DNA of 64,000 nt. Source: Diphasiastrum complanatum (taxonomy: Eukaryota > Streptophyta > Lycopodiopsida > Lycopodiales > Lycopodiaceae). Each line of letters starts with the position of its first letter. Position 1 is the first letter of the stretch. Of this stretch, positions 1 through 11,869 are shown piece after piece. Below the pieces are notes generated by a model that worked only from the letters and a program-made list of their open reading frames with translations, ran no database searches and was not told the DNA's origin. Where the stretch lies: positions 20,503,746-20,567,745 of the forward strand of contig CM055098.1 in NCBI GenBank assembly GCA_029204225.1, given 5' to 3'. The position numbers and the translations under genes were made by a program.

Positions 1-765
1 GAATAAGTTGTTAGTAAATTTGTTGATTACTATCTCTTTAATAAGATGTATTATTTATGAATAGAAAGTGTATGCATTTTTATATTCTTAAGTGTGTGGT
101 TTATGTACATGAAACTATTATTTCGAAGTATCAAAAATAGTAAGTGAGCAAGGTGTCATTGACATCAACAAACCTACTTCAACATTAATCTAATATGAAT
201 TAATAAGCTTTATGTGTGAATCGAAATGTATTTGTGATTTAAGATGAGGGATAAAGTTGAGATATGATTAAAAAAAACATGTTGATATGATTTAAACTGT
301 AGTACATAAAAGAATGTTGAAAACACAAAAACATGCTTAAAGGACATCAACACCCAAAATTTACATAATCATATATCAAAAGAATTTTCTTCGCTTAATT
401 GATGTTCTAGATGATTATAAAGCTTTTCTTAAGTAAATTTTACAAATAAACCTAAAATCATTATTCATGTTGGTGAAGATAATAACATGATAATTATTGT
501 AAACAAGCATAATTATAGCTTAGTCTTGCCTTTATAAAAGAACAATTATACCATCATCCATATATAGTATATTTTCCAACAATTTGGGAGTTGTTTTCAA
601 CATTCATAATCACAAAGAAAACATCCTTGATACTCTAAAAATTAGAATTAAAATTGATAAAAGATCTCAACAAAATATTCTTGATTTTTTATTTGAATGC
701 CTAGAATAATAAGATTATTTGAGATTATTGACTGGATGATTAGTGATCTTTTATGTACATGCACA

Positions 766-768
<3 letters not shown>
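1..768. other. AT-rich sequence, no gene seen
   Basis: The stretch is strongly AT-rich with stop codons in all frames and no recognisable domain, LTR terminus or primer site. I see nothing to annotate before the first CT tract. Confidence 0.6.

Positions 769-861
<93 letters not shown>
769..861. repeat. (CT)n microsatellite, first tract
   Basis: About 46 uninterrupted TC/CT units. It is the left boundary of a tandemly duplicated unit. The serine-leucine and arginine-glutamate open frames crossing it come from the repeat and are not genes. Confidence 0.97.
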
Positions 862-862
<1 letters not shown>

Positions 863-1367
863 TGTTGTGCAGATGATGTGTTTGTACACATGAAAATATA
901 TACATATACATATGTGTGTTATAGAAAATTGTTGGGGGTTTAGTGGGTCCCACCACTAAAGCCACTATTGGCCAAGGCTTGCCAAGTGGGCCCCACCACA
1001 ATACTATACATGTAGAATAACAAGTGTGCGGCACTGGCTTCCTGCGTGTATAAGCCCAGCCCAATGAGAACACTAATTAGATAGTTTGAGTTGTTTTCTA
1101 GTGACTTGGGCCCTAGGTGCAAATAAAATAAGTTAAAAGGCCCAAAGTCTAAGTTATAAGGTGGAGTCAAACTCAAATGGTGGTAGGTAAGGTGTGCTTC
1201 TTTGTGCACCACTAGATCTTTTGTGTTTCTTTGAAGGGCTAGGATTTCAATTTTGGCACTTTCAAGTAGCCAATAGGATGAACGAGACAAGGGCCTCCCC
1301 AAGAAGAAAAGGGCACCATTTGTACTCATTTGACATTATCAATTCCAAGAAGAGACTGCTGGTTTCA

Positions 1368-1449
<82 letters not shown>

Positions 1450-1939
1450 TGTTGTGCAGATGATGTGTTTGTACACATGAAAATATATACATATACATAT
1501 GTGTGTTATAGAAAATTGTTGGGGGTTTAGTGGGTGGAACCACTAAAATCACTATTGGCCAAGGCTTGCCGAGTCGGCCCCACCATAGTACTATGCAGGT
1601 AGAATAACAAGTGCGAGGCACTGGCTTCCTACGTGTATAAGCCCAGCCCAATGAGCACATTAATTAAATAGTTTAAGTTTTTTAGGTGGAAATAAAATAA
1701 GTTAAAAGGCACAAAGTCTAAGTTATAAGGTGGAGTCAAAGTCAAATGGTGGTAGGTGGGGTGTGCTTCTTTGTGCACCACTAGATCTTTTGTGTTTCTT
1801 TGAAGGTCTAGGATTTCAATCCTTGCCACTTTCAAGTAGCCAATAGGATGAATGGGACAAGGGCCTCCCCAAGAATAAAAGGACAGCATTTGTACTCATT
1901 TGACATTATCAATTCCAAGAGGAGACTCTGCCGGTTTCA

Positions 1940-1942
<3 letters not shown>
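862..1942. repeat. Tandem duplication delimited by CT tracts
   Basis: The unit (CT)n - block A (beginning cttgttgtgcagatgatg) - block B (beginning tgttgggggtttagtggg) occurs twice. Block A starts at about 862 and again at about 1448. Block B starts at 930 and again at 1517. The copies differ by scattered substitutions and small indels, so the duplication is not recent. Because every unit edge lies in a CT tract, unequal crossing-over between tracts is the likely cause (inference). Confidence 0.9.
1371..1447. repeat. (CT)n microsatellite, second tract
   Basis: Uninterrupted CT repeat of 77 bp between the two copies of the duplicated unit. Confidence 0.97.
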
Positions 1943-2019
<77 letters not shown>

Positions 2020-2034
2020 ACACACACACACACA
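1943..2034. repeat. (CT)n followed by (CA)n, third tract
   Basis: CT repeat of 74 bp followed directly by about eight AC units. What follows the tract is unlike what follows the first two, so this is the right edge of the duplicated array. Confidence 0.97.
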
Positions 2035-2287
2035 CCTCTTCTCTATTCTCTTTGTGCTATGCAAGTTGAGGCGAGGTTGCCTATAAGGGAAGCTCCTTAG
2101 ATCCTGCTTACAAATCCTAAACACAAAAGGATAACACACTGTGGAGAAACCACCCAACCAAGTAGAAGCATCCAATCAATCTCTAGAAGCCTCACCCCCA
2201 AGCCAAGGAACAAGAACCATGAATGTAGAGTGAGAGCCTGACAATGAATAAAGAACCATGATGAGGAGTAGGGCTAGTTTGGACCTT

Positions 2288-2296
2288 TTATATAGA
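2288..2296 (+). promoter_or_regulatory. TATA box of the gypsy-type LTR
   Basis: The motif TTATATAGA lies about 370 bp before the proposed LTR end, a usual position for the U3/R boundary. Confidence 0.5.
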
Positions 2297-2659
2297 GCCA
2301 AATGCATCTTGGACACATAGCCATGCATAGCCCTATGTTCTCTATACATAGATTCACCCTAGAATAGAGTCCTATGCATGGACCAACTATTCATGGGAAT
2401 TGCTATTGATAACTCTAGACATGCATACACTGTCTCATTACCTTGTCTAAACTCCACTTAGTGTGTCTTGGGCCTCACAAGGATATTAGTTACTTTCAAG
2501 TCACGTCCAGTATGACGTGGCATAACTAACAGCTTGTTTCACTGGAGTACCATCACATGTATCCAAGACTAGGAGTATACTGTATCCTATGTACTAGTCA
2601 TGGACATAACATTGCCGCTCCTAGTGACGAACTTCTATACTACATCTACGACACAACAT

Positions 2660-2677
2660 TGGCGCCGTTGCCAGGGA
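2660..2677 (+). other. Primer-binding site complementary to tRNA-Asp
   Basis: TGGCGCCGTTGCCAGGGA matches the complement of the 3' end of plant tRNA-Asp (GTC) with one mismatch (A for G). It starts one base after the LTR end and would prime minus-strand DNA synthesis. Confidence 0.8.
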
Positions 2678-4589
2678 GCGCCATCATTTGCCTTGTCGCA
2701 TAACACTTTTCTTTGCCTTTCGCTCCCTCTTCTTTTCTCTCACCCTTTCATCTCATAAAAAATCAGAGTTTGTGGCTCGTTAGTATTAGTTGCGGGTAGG
2801 CTTTTTGCATTTTTTTTGCAACTTTTGCTTGTATGGACTATAGGGAGAGATTGAGAGGTGGAAAGTAGCAGATCCAAGCACCAATTACTTCCATAAACCC
2901 ATAAAACCCACAAAAAAATCAAAAAATAGCTCTATTTTTTGCAAAATGTGCAAAAAATGGCCAAAAACACCTATCAGGCTTAATAGCTTTCTGATCCTTC
3001 CAAACTAACTCTTGCCGACCTGGCAGTACCTTTTGCCACATTAGCAAAACCTACTAAATTTCAGATGAGAGTTAGTTCCCAGCCATTTTGCAGAAATAGC
3101 CAAAAAAATAGTCAAAAAAAATCCAAAGAACCCTTTAAAATAGCAAAAAAGATACTACTCTCTAACTTTCGCTAGACCTCCTATAGCTAGTTCTCATTGA
3201 GACTAGCTCACAGACGAGTCTGCGAGAGTTCCCAGGTAGTCAAAGATATCGTGTGAGAGTTCCCAAGATCTAGAAAGCGCATTTTCCACTCAAAACTCTC
3301 GTAGACCCCATTTTAGAAGTTTCTGGTGAAACTAACATTTGCTCCTTTTACTGTAGCTTCCTCACACTAAGACTAGCTTATAGAAAAGTCGACGAGAGTT
3401 CTTAATGCATCAGTAAAATGTGCAAGAGTTCTCAAGTTTTCTGAGTAAAAATACAAGGAAAATTGGAATTTTCATCTTACTTGTGAACTCTCACAAAAGT
3501 AACCTTCGCAACATGGTCCATTGATCTCAGAATGTCATTTTTCATCTATGACCAGTTGCAAGGAAAAAAGTGACTTTTTCTATCATAAACTCTTCTTTTT
3601 TATTGTCCTTGGTTTTTTCATCTCTCAATTTTTGGTCTACTTCTTTTCTTCTCTTGTTATCTTAACAAAACAAAAAAATTGGGACACCATAATTGTACAG
3701 GCTTCGAAGCAATTTCTTACATCACGACAATACTGCATTCTAGCCATGACTATCGAAATGGTGAGATTAGCTTCATTTCATATTTTTCCTGATGAGACAG
3801 TTCAACAATACACCAGATGACTGTTCAATCTAGTAAAAGATACTGATCTATTGAGCCCAAAGACCATAATGTAGAACTACTGTATCGGATTACTTGACAA
3901 GATCAAATCTGGTATGAAGAAGTTCACATCCTACACTTCATTGTCACAAATTTGTCAAGATGTCATCATTATGGAGAATCTTATTTTGAAGAAGAGATTA
4001 GATCACTCATATTCAATTGTAGAGATATTAGATGGGGAATCAGAAAAATCTGAAAGTTTCATGCTAGTCAAGCAGACAAGGGCAGAAGGCTACAAATCAT
4101 TAGTGAGTGCAACAGAGTCAAGCAGATCAGTTGCAACAAGTGACCACGAACCCAATACTTCAAGTCTCGGTTGTCATCAAACTCAAGCTTGCAAAGTAAA
4201 GTTCCTTGAGAAAGATCACTATACAATACTTTGAGGATCATCTAAGTACAAGATGTCCAATCAAGAATTCTCACTTGTTACAAAGACAAAATATGGAGAA
4301 GAAGGTCCGATAATCAGATACAAGAGTTCAAGCTTCTGAAGAAGAATCAAGCCAGCAAGGAGCTCACCAAGGGATGGATGTCAAATGGATCCATTTAAAT
4401 CATGAGTTTCTTCAACAACCAGTGGAAGGGTGGTAGTATTGGTCATATCATCTTGCATGTCTCTGAACTCCAAGAAAGACCTTAATGTGAAAAAATACGG
4501 ATCCAAAACACATTAGTGGATCAACAAGATCTTGGGCCAATTTGGAGTGCACATCTAGAAATAGCTAGAAGATATAAATCGCTACTTTA
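2678..4589 (+). other. Decayed internal region of the gypsy-type element
   Basis: Downstream of the primer site lies leader-like sequence with recurring GAGAGTTC phrases (about 3170-3430), then two short open frames (3521-3820, 99 codons; 3914-4234, 106 codons). I do not recognise gag, protease, reverse transcriptase or integrase in either frame. The first is hydrophobic and the second is hydrophilic and Ser/Lys-rich. The region may be a non-autonomous element or a decayed gag. There is no internal-domain evidence beyond its position. Confidence 0.35.
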
Positions 4590-5440
4590 TGCATGATAGA
4601 ACTTAGAAATGCACAATTGTTTGATCATAGAAACTTAGATATGACTTAATACTGTCCTTTTCCGTAGATAAATAGTAAAGTATAGTACTTCACAAATGTG
4701 AAAGCTAGAGAAACTCAAGACATCAAGAGAAATATGCAAGAGATGGACATAGAATCAAAAGAGATAAGTTCTCCATACAAAATGAGAACATGAAGATGAT
4801 TTCTCCACATTTTTATAACTATTTATAGTAGCCATAATGCACTTGGCTGTGAAAAATGCAAAATTTATGCTTGGTCAAGGCCAAAATCATGCATATAGGA
4901 TGATTACACATGTGCGGAGCCTGTTCCCACATGTAAAGTTAGTTTACTTGTCATGTACCATAATCATATAGGTTGTACATATGATTTTATTCAAGTTCTA
5001 GTGGCTAAAAAGGCCAAAAACTAGTTTTTTAGACATATGACACAAGGCATCAATCTATTGATTGCATGAGCCACATCCTTAGGTTAGATGTCACATCCCA
5101 TGTGTAGAGGACAACTCACACGTGTGGGGAATAAGCTGAAGTAGGCGATTTTTGACTTCTAGAAGGTTTCCAAGTAGATCTCCATATAGTAGGAAATTGG
5201 ACCAAAAGTGCCCAAAATAGAAAGTTTGATCCAAGTGTCAATTTTGCATGATGATTCACCATATGGCAAAGCATCCTCACACGTGTGAGATCTGATGCAT
5301 GATCAGTACCTTGAGCTCCAAGAAGTATATATATAGAGGCATATTTGGCCATAATCAATATGAAACATCAATCTTGATTTTGGAAGCAATTTTGTGTAAA
5401 TTTATCAAAAGACCAAATGTAATTTATTTATCTAGGGTGG
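4590..5440. mobile_element. LTR-like fragment(s), copia-related
   Basis: The region shares phrases with copia LTRs elsewhere in the window: a G-box palindrome CACACGTGTG at 5117-5126 and 5278-5287, the phrase ggagcctgttcc (also near 29820), a 15-mer ctatttatagtagcc also present near 12182, and a TATA box. It probably contains pieces of more than one LTR, the left part reversed. No primer site or coding domain adjoins it. Confidence 0.5.
5325..5337 (+). promoter_or_regulatory. TATA box in LTR-like fragment
   Basis: The sequence tatatatatag lies downstream of two CACACGTGTG palindromes, an arrangement like that of the other copia LTRs here. Confidence 0.45.
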
Positions 5441-5635
5441 AATGGAAAGAGTGACTTATCTTGTTTGTCATCAAACTAAACTCATTCATTTGAATTTATT
5501 ACTTGCACTAATTAATTCAATAGGGTTGCATTTTCTAAACCTATCTTTAGTTGCTTATCCCACACATGCTTTCTTTATGTCTCCTGACACATCTCTGAGT
5601 CAGGGATTTGGCCGCAGTCATCTTGTTTTTCCTCC

Positions 5636-6178
5636 ATGAGTGAAGGTGAAGTCCTTAGTTATATGGATGGGATGTCTCCCTCACATGTAGGGAGAATCAT
5701 GGAGAGACTACTGGCTCATTGGGAGACACGGAGTTCTAGTAGGTTGGTCGATTACCTATCAACATCCTCTCCATCTGAGGAGATCCAGTCTCCACGACCC
5801 TCCAACCGAGGTGTTTTCTCCTCCCACGAGGGTCTCTTTGATGAGAGTCCCTCTCCCTCGCACTCTAATGCCAGTGCCTCTTCCCAGCATTCTCAAAAAA
5901 AGATAGATCGTAGAAGGAGTCGCCTCAACGATGACTCCTGTTGTGGTGGTGATGCCGATGATGTCGCGACTCATGCAGCCTCGAGTCTAAGACGTCCCTC
6001 TATCAGGCCTCGTCATAGGGATTCCTTGCTTCGAGAAACCCTAACTCAAGAAGCAACATGCATAACAAATGATACTACGACTCCTACATCTGTCACTCCT
6101 GAGTATCCGGACACCTCCATACTCTCAGCCCATTGCCCAAGACCTAGTTTCTCCTATGGGTACTCCATGGCATCATGA
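5636..6178 (+). CDS. Hypothetical Ser/Pro/Arg-rich protein remnant
   Basis: An ATG-started open frame of 180 codons. I do not recognise the family. The protein is rich in Ser, Pro and Arg, starts MSEGEVLSYMDGMSPSHVGR, has a basic stretch near residues 88-95 (KKIDRRRS) and no evident signal peptide or membrane segment. Local GC content is well above that of the flanks, which favours real coding ancestry. A second open stretch with similar composition follows in another frame (6222-6579), so the two may be one frameshifted gene or two exons. It lies between retrotransposon remnants and could be a captured host gene fragment. Confidence 0.4.
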   Translation: MSEGEVLSYMDGMSPSHVGRIMERLLAHWETRSSSRLVDYLSTSSPSEEIQSPRPSNRGVFSSHEGLFDESPSPSHSNASASSQHSQKKIDRRRSRLNDDSCCGGDADDVATHAASSLRRPSIRPRHRDSLLRETLTQEATCITNDTTTPTSVTPEYPDTSILSAHCPRPSFSYGYSMAS

Positions 6179-6221
6179 TCTCCCTTGCTAGGCCACTCCA
6201 CCCATTTTTTTCTCCCATTTA

Positions 6222-6579
6222 GACCCCTAATAATTATACTCTCGTTCAGACTCTTCGCCAACCTTCTCCTCTCCATACCCCTCCTCGACCTCTTCAGACT
6301 CATCTCCAAACTTCTCTTGTTGCAGGCACTTTCTCCATTCTACCCACTTTTCTTTGGCCCAATGCCACTCCTCTTGACACTCGGGCCTTTGCCACCTCCG
6401 CATCAACTGACATCTTGTCATCTTATGACATGGATGTGGAGAAGCACATAGTTGAGGATGACCGTGGTGGTCGTGTCATCACTCACATGAGGCGGGGGAT
6501 GATTTTCGGCGATCATTTCTTGACGGGCAGTTTCATGGAAAAAGAGAGCATCTTAGCACATGCTCGCCCTTCATCCTAG
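6222..6579 (+). pseudogene. Open coding-like stretch after a frame change
   Basis: A frame of about 119 codons with no in-frame ATG at its start. It is open from just after a TAG to a TAG at 6577-6579. The first third is rich in Pro, Gln, Thr and Leu. The last part (from about 6430) reads MDVEKHIVEDDRGGRVITHM and is charged and globular-looking. It is in a different frame from the 5636-6178 frame and is probably its continuation after a frameshift, or a second exon. Family not recognised. Confidence 0.35.
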
Positions 6580-8839
6580 TCATAAAGTTAAAACTTTCAT
6601 CCTTGCAAAGAGGATTTTCACTACAAAGGCAATATCTTGAGCACATACGCGTCCTTCATCCTAGTCATCTAAGGTTTAGGGTTTAGGGTAAAGGCTCAAA
6701 TCTCAAAGAGAACCTTTGGCACAACTGGTTTACATGGTATGAAAAAATTTGAAATTCCTAACCCTATAGCAGAAGAAAAATGACTTCATTGGTGTTATTC
6801 TTTTGGAAATTTTATTTATGATATTACTATATTGAATCTTTAGAGCTGGAGTGGACAATTCAATGATACTAATATGCTAAGTATGCTTCATTGTCTTGTT
6901 GGATTGGGCCTATAACTAGCGATCTATATACAATGTTTTATTAATTAAATTTGGAGCTACGAGTCATAATATTTGGAGAAAATAGTGTAATGGAAATAAG
7001 CTATTACCTGTTGGGATCGAGCTTGTCTGTCCAGAATACATATTTGTTTTTTGTTGTATCACATGTTCCAAAAAAGTAATAAACACTCTTGATAAATGAA
7101 GTTTCTCTTCAACACTTTTCTATACTTTATGAAGATTACTTGTGATTTTTTCCTTTATATCTATTCGAATTTAGTAAAGATGATATTTTATAGCCACGAT
7201 ATAAAGCAAACCATAAAGTTTGCACCTTGGTGGCCAACTGGGGGTTTGTTAGAACTACAATGTGGTGAAGTCTTTGGAATAAAGCATGTTTGGATTGTTT
7301 TTGGTGTAGTGATAAGAGTCACGCCTTGGTTTAGGGATCTAGAGTCTACCAATAACACAAAATGTCGACGTTAGGCTTTTTCTAGCACCCAAACCTTTCT
7401 TTTCACTGATTTGTCTGTTCAAAATCAGTAAAAAAAAAAATGGCCAAAAAAAGCCTAGCGCCTGCACTAGGCCTCTTTAGACCAGAAAAAAAAAAAAACG
7501 TCATCAAATTTGGTGTAATTCCAAGCTTGACACCTTTTTGAATTTAATATTTTTTTTTTTCATTTTGGACGTTGATGTAATTTTTTGCTAATACACGTAG
7601 TTTGTTTTATAATATATTTTTTTTGCAATACACGATGGTGTTAGTGGGGGACTGGTGAAGATGGAGCTCTTAGGCAATGAGCTATCTAGATCTATTATTG
7701 ATCTAAGTAATTTAAGATGTCTTATTTGAGCCACATTTTTATCCCTAAACCCAAAAATAATATTGTTAGAAAAATCCTCATGTTAGAGAAGTGCTCGCCA
7801 CCATACAATTTTTTAAAAGAGTGCTCGCCAAAATTTGCTTACCATGAAATACTCGTTGAGAAATGCTCGCTAATAAATCGCGCCTCGCATGACGCAATTC
7901 ATGCATGTGGTCTTCAACAGGGACATTTTCAAGGACTGGTGCAGACAAAGTGATGATGACAAGAATTATGTATTGACCAGTTGTATAGAGAGTTTCCAGT
8001 TCCCTTCTTTGATTTGAAATTTGATGGTGATGTCTTCCATGACACCTCTATTCTCAAAAATTCTCTTACTTCAAGGAGCAACTTGAATCACATACCACCA
8101 TATGGGATTTGAACGGTCTGAAGGGATTACCATGTATGTGATTCAGACACGAATTATTTCGCTCTAATACCATTGAAAAAAATTCAACCTAGATGGAATC
8201 CAATTATGTCCGGCTGATTAGGCACATTCCAACAGTATCATGTCAGTCTCTGGAGGATGACGTTCTCCTTGTACTTTCGTGATCTCCTTTGTACTTTGAC
8301 ACATGGAGGTCCGCCGCCCCTTGAGTCTTCATGTCTTCTTCTCCCTCTTTGGCCTTGCCATCAGGTTGTCTTGGGTCCACGAACATTTTATCTTCATGTT
8401 CAAGTGGCCTTTAGTCAATGAACATTTGATCGTCGTCTTCGGTTCTTCAGTCCTCGAAGCTCCGGTGTTTGTGTATGGGCTGCTTCCCTTGTGTTTTTGC
8501 TTGAAAGCTAGCAAATATTTGTGTCTCGAAACATTTTGTTTCTTCACACTCAGGGTGAAAGACCACCTATAATTGATCGATGTTTCCATAAACATTTGAC
8601 TCGTAATTAGTAGCTATATTACAGTTGCTTTGGTATACACAATATACATTTTTTGTATAAGAAATCAATTGATTGACATAAAAAGAGCATTGACTAATGC
8701 AACACATACATACATGCTCACATTGTTGAGGGAAAAAAAGCTGCATTGGGACCATTGCAAATAACTTTGAACCATTTGACCTCAAATATGAAAAAGCTGA
8801 GTTGCCTAAATCCAACTTCAAAGATGTCATTGATTGTCC
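6580..8839. other. No confident gene; A/T-run-rich sequence
   Basis: Several short open frames occur (7096-7374, 7717-7953, 8303-8572), but none shows a domain, codon bias or conserved context. Long A and T runs lie at 7430-7640. A degenerate primer-site-like motif on the minus strand (gctctaatacca, 8161-8172) hints at another copia LTR edge, but nothing beside it confirms this. Confidence 0.5.
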
Positions 8840-9564
8840 TGTGAAGAATTGAAAAAGATTATGTATTTATGTTTTTTACATCAAGCATCTAGGTGTAGGA
8901 TGTTGATAGGAATAAATTTGGCATAGATGGCAAATTATGCATTTCCACTTGTAATGCCACTATTGAGCCAAAATAGAGTAAGAGGCTAAACACTTGCTAA
9001 TTAGAGTGTAGACAAGTGTAAAGTTTTTGTTTGATGAATTCCAAGAGGTCCAATAGGATTTAGAGGTGGAACCTTGTGAGGTCCAATAGGAAATTGAGGT
9101 GTGCTTGAATATAGTCCAATAGAATTAAGAGGTGCATAGATCAATGATCCAATAGGATCAAGAGGTGACAAAATATGGTCCAATCATAGCTAAGCATAGT
9201 GGTAGCTCGTGGACCTACTAGTATCATTGTACTCCTCATTTTGAATAAAAAAAATTGATTTGATGATTTCATGGATTTTGTGAGTTATTGGATTTCTAGC
9301 TTTCTCTCTCTACCCGAGAGCTCATGATGCATTTTCTCTCTCTAACCGAGGAGAGCAGCTTGTTTTTACTTAGATTATTTTTTGAATACTTCCTATACGT
9401 GTGAGTGAGAGTTGGAAGTGATTGAATGCATGTAGTAGTGTGTTTTTGCCATAGGATTCAAGATTGATCTTGAATCTCAATCTAGTCTTGATCTTGGTGC
9501 ATCTACACACCTTAGGAGATCACAAGTACATGTAGTGGACAGTCCACACGTGTGAAATTCAACA
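8840..9564 (+). repeat. 5' LTR of element A (725 bp)
   Basis: Starts TGTGAAGAATTG and ends AATTCAACA directly before the primer site. Compared with C it has a small deletion near 8871 and the variants ggatttagagg, ccttgtgagg, catgatgcatttt and an added A-run after cattttgaat. All four are shared with the LTR of element B. CCAAT boxes recur at about 33-bp steps from 9050. Confidence 0.95.
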
Positions 9565-9576
9565 TGGTATCAGAGC
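9565..9576 (+). other. Primer-binding site, element A
   Basis: TGGTATCAGAGC, complementary to the 3' end of plant initiator tRNA-Met, directly abuts the LTR. Confidence 0.95.
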
Positions 9577-10321
9577 CTACCTAAGGTTACCATCCATTTT
9601 GATCCATCTAAGTGAAAAAATTTTCATCAATCTTGAGCTAGAAGTTGTCAAGGCCCATTTTCCTAGCTATCTTGTTCAATCTTGGATCAAAAGAGATCAA
9701 AAGGACATTGATTGGGTCTGACCTGGTACTGTACGGAATCAGGTGCTCAGACACGTGTGACGAACATCCAATTTCAGTTTGGAAGTTCTCTCTCATGTTT
9801 GATCCATTTATCTTGTTTGATAGCTTGTTTTGAAGCTATTTTTGTCTAGTTTCTGTTGCAATCAGTTTCATTCCATTTGGTTGAGCCAATCAAAAGTTAT
9901 AAGCTTTTGAAGAGGGTTAGGTAGGGCACCTAGACCTGGGTGGACACATTTGGTTTGGTCAAGAGATTGCTTGGTTGATCCAAAATCACAGTTGTATGCT
10001 TGCCAATCTCATCTATATGTGATCTAGGCACTGTTTTGAGATCTTAGCCATTTTGTTTCATGCAATATCATTGTATTTGAGTCAAATTTGGTTTCTTAGT
10101 GTATTTCACACGTGCTAAGAGTGTTAGATTCTAACTTTGCCTATACTCCATCATTTGATGTGAAATAGATCTTGTTTTAGAGAGATTTGAGTAGCTAGTG
10201 AGAATCAATTCATAAATTGTTGTAAGATCTTTCATAGGAGGAGATAGTACTCAATTATTGGATCCTATTGAAAGTGTGTAACAACATTTATTGTTCATCA
10301 TTTGATTTTTCTTCACTTCAA

Positions 10322-11551
10322 ATGTCTTCAATGGGTTCATCCTTGTTGGAACCAAGTGAAAGATTGACCACTTCAAATTATTCAATTTGGAAAATGAGGA
10401 TGGAGTCCATCGTGATCCTTCAAGACGTGATGGACATAGTTCTTGGCCTTGAAGAAGAACCACAAGTTCTTCAAGAGATTCAAAAATATAAAAAGAGAGC
10501 TAGGATGGCTCTCCACTACATTAAGATGAATGTCTCTAATGAGATATTGAGGGAGATAGGTACTTGTACAACAGCCAAAGAAGCTTGGGATTGTCTCAAG
10601 ACTATCTATGAGGCTAAGAATACCTCTAGGCTTCTCACTCTTAGGAATCAAATCTTTCAAAGTAGCCAAAAGAGTGATGAGAGTGCATCTAGTTATGTTT
10701 TGAGAGTAAAATATATTCATAGAGAGCTTGCTTGCATTGGTGATTCCATCAATCAAAATGAGCTAGTTCAAGTCATTCTCAATGGCTTGAGAAGTGAATT
10801 TGATAACCTTGTCCAATCCTATGCCATTAAGGAGGAGCTACCAAGTTTGGAGGCTCTCCAAAGTGTGCTAATTTCAGAAGAATCAAGACAAGAGTACAAG
10901 CTCTTGAGGATGGACAAGCTTTCTCTCACTCATAATGATGGCAAAGCTCTCTTTGCCAAGGATAAGCACAAAGAGAGGAGCAAGAACCAACATCAACAAT
11001 TCTCAAGCAAGGACAAAGTCAAATCCAAAGACAAAGATGAGGAGAAAGATGATTCCTCTAATGCTTCATCATCCAAGCTCAAGAAGAAGAAGAAGATCAA
11101 GTGCTTTTATTGTGGCAAGAAAGGTCATTATGCCACCAATTGCTTCAAAAAGAAGAATCAACTCAAGCAAGCTAATATTACAAATGAGAAGGAACACAAT
11201 ATTGCAAGTGATGGAGAGGGATCTCTTATGGTCTCTAGTTTCTCATCTACTCCTTTCAAGAAGGACGGCCTATGGTATATTGATAGTGGAGCCTCTTCAC
11301 ATATGTGTAGCTCCAAGGACTCTTTCTCTTCTATTGCACCTTATGATGGAGTGAAGAAATCAATATACACTGCAAATGATTTTGAATGTCCTATTGAAGG
11401 CATAGAGAACATTTTATTGAAGCTTGCATCCTCTAAAGTTCTTTCTCTCTCTAGAGTTCTTTATGTACCTAAGCTTACCAAGAATCTTATTAGTGTTGGC
11501 CAATTGCTTGATAATGGCTTTGATGTAAAATTCAATGTTACACAATTCTAG
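10322..11551 (+). pseudogene. Copia gag-protease fragment, element A
   Basis: The first ATG giving the gag N-terminus MSSMGSSLLEPSERL is at 10322; upstream in-frame codons start from TTG and are leader. The fragment holds the gag capsid-like region, a CCHC zinc knuckle (CFYCGKKGHYATNC) and the aspartic protease site (YIDSGASSHM). Homology to C ends after the codons FNV at 11537. The last few codons and the stop at 11551 come from unrelated sequence. It could encode a truncated gag-protease but lacks integrase, reverse transcriptase and RNase H. Confidence 0.93.
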
Positions 11552-11869
11552 AAAATTGGCTATTCAAACATAGTGTTGGCCAAATTAATTTTGGTGTAGA
11601 AAAGAAACAAGGAATCTTTATGGCGCTCCACTAGGAAAGTCAAAAGCATTATTGGAAAATTATTTAGAGATTATAAATTTGTGATGTGAATCAAATGGTG
11701 GTTAGCAGATTTGCCAACAAACATTGACAAGTATTGTCATCAAAAATCAATGAACTCATTGGAAGATATTATAGATTTTGTATAGAATTCTGAAACCTTC
11801 AAGTTTGCTAGAAAGCAAAGACCGGTAAAAAAAATTGTGAAGAAAGTCAGACCACAAAGGTCTAATTAT
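11538..11869. other. Unassigned sequence at the rearrangement junction
   Basis: Unrelated to element C downstream of the break. There are short stretches of coding-like text but no domain I can name and no LTR terminus. If the inversion model for A and B is right, this is the former flank of 28540. Confidence 0.5.

Larger units (their letters stand above)
1517..2658 (+). mobile_element. Probable 5' LTR of a Ty3/gypsy element
   Basis: The sequence starts TGTTGGGGG and ends ACACAACA, giving TGTT/AACA inverted ends. It contains a TATA box at about 2288 and is followed one base later by an 18-base primer-binding site. These features in this order indicate an LTR. The start is ambiguous: the duplication creates an equally good start at 930. 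No second LTR copy was found in the window, so the element is probably truncated or very decayed. A tRNA-Asp primer is known for plant gypsy lineages of the Athila/Tat type; that lineage assignment is inference. Confidence 0.65.
8840..11537 (+). mobile_element. Copia element A, 5' half
   Basis: It carries a 5' LTR, primer site, leader and gag-protease reading frame closely matching the intact element C (30445-36682). The match stops abruptly at 11537, at the point equivalent to 33155 in C. No integrase, reverse transcriptase or 3' LTR follows in this orientation. The missing 3' half probably survives, inverted, as element B ending at 28539: both LTRs share variants absent from C. The 5 bases before the LTR are tgtcc. 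Confidence 0.93.

Noticed and set aside
648-2175. Open frames of Ser-Leu or Arg-Glu repeats across the CT tracts
   Set aside because: They are translations of the dinucleotide repeat; flanking residues show no conserved protein.
6667-6682. Two TTTAGGG-like plant telomere units
   Set aside because: Only two units in ordinary sequence; too short for an interstitial telomere repeat.
8161-8172. Reverse primer-site-like gctctaatacca
   Set aside because: One mismatch to the copia site, but no LTR terminus or copia coding sequence beside it; kept only as a hint.
9001-9183. Conserved 60-codon antisense frame in the A, B and C LTRs
   Set aside because: It is produced by the 33-bp CCAAT tandem repeat (11 codons) and is conserved because the LTRs are.
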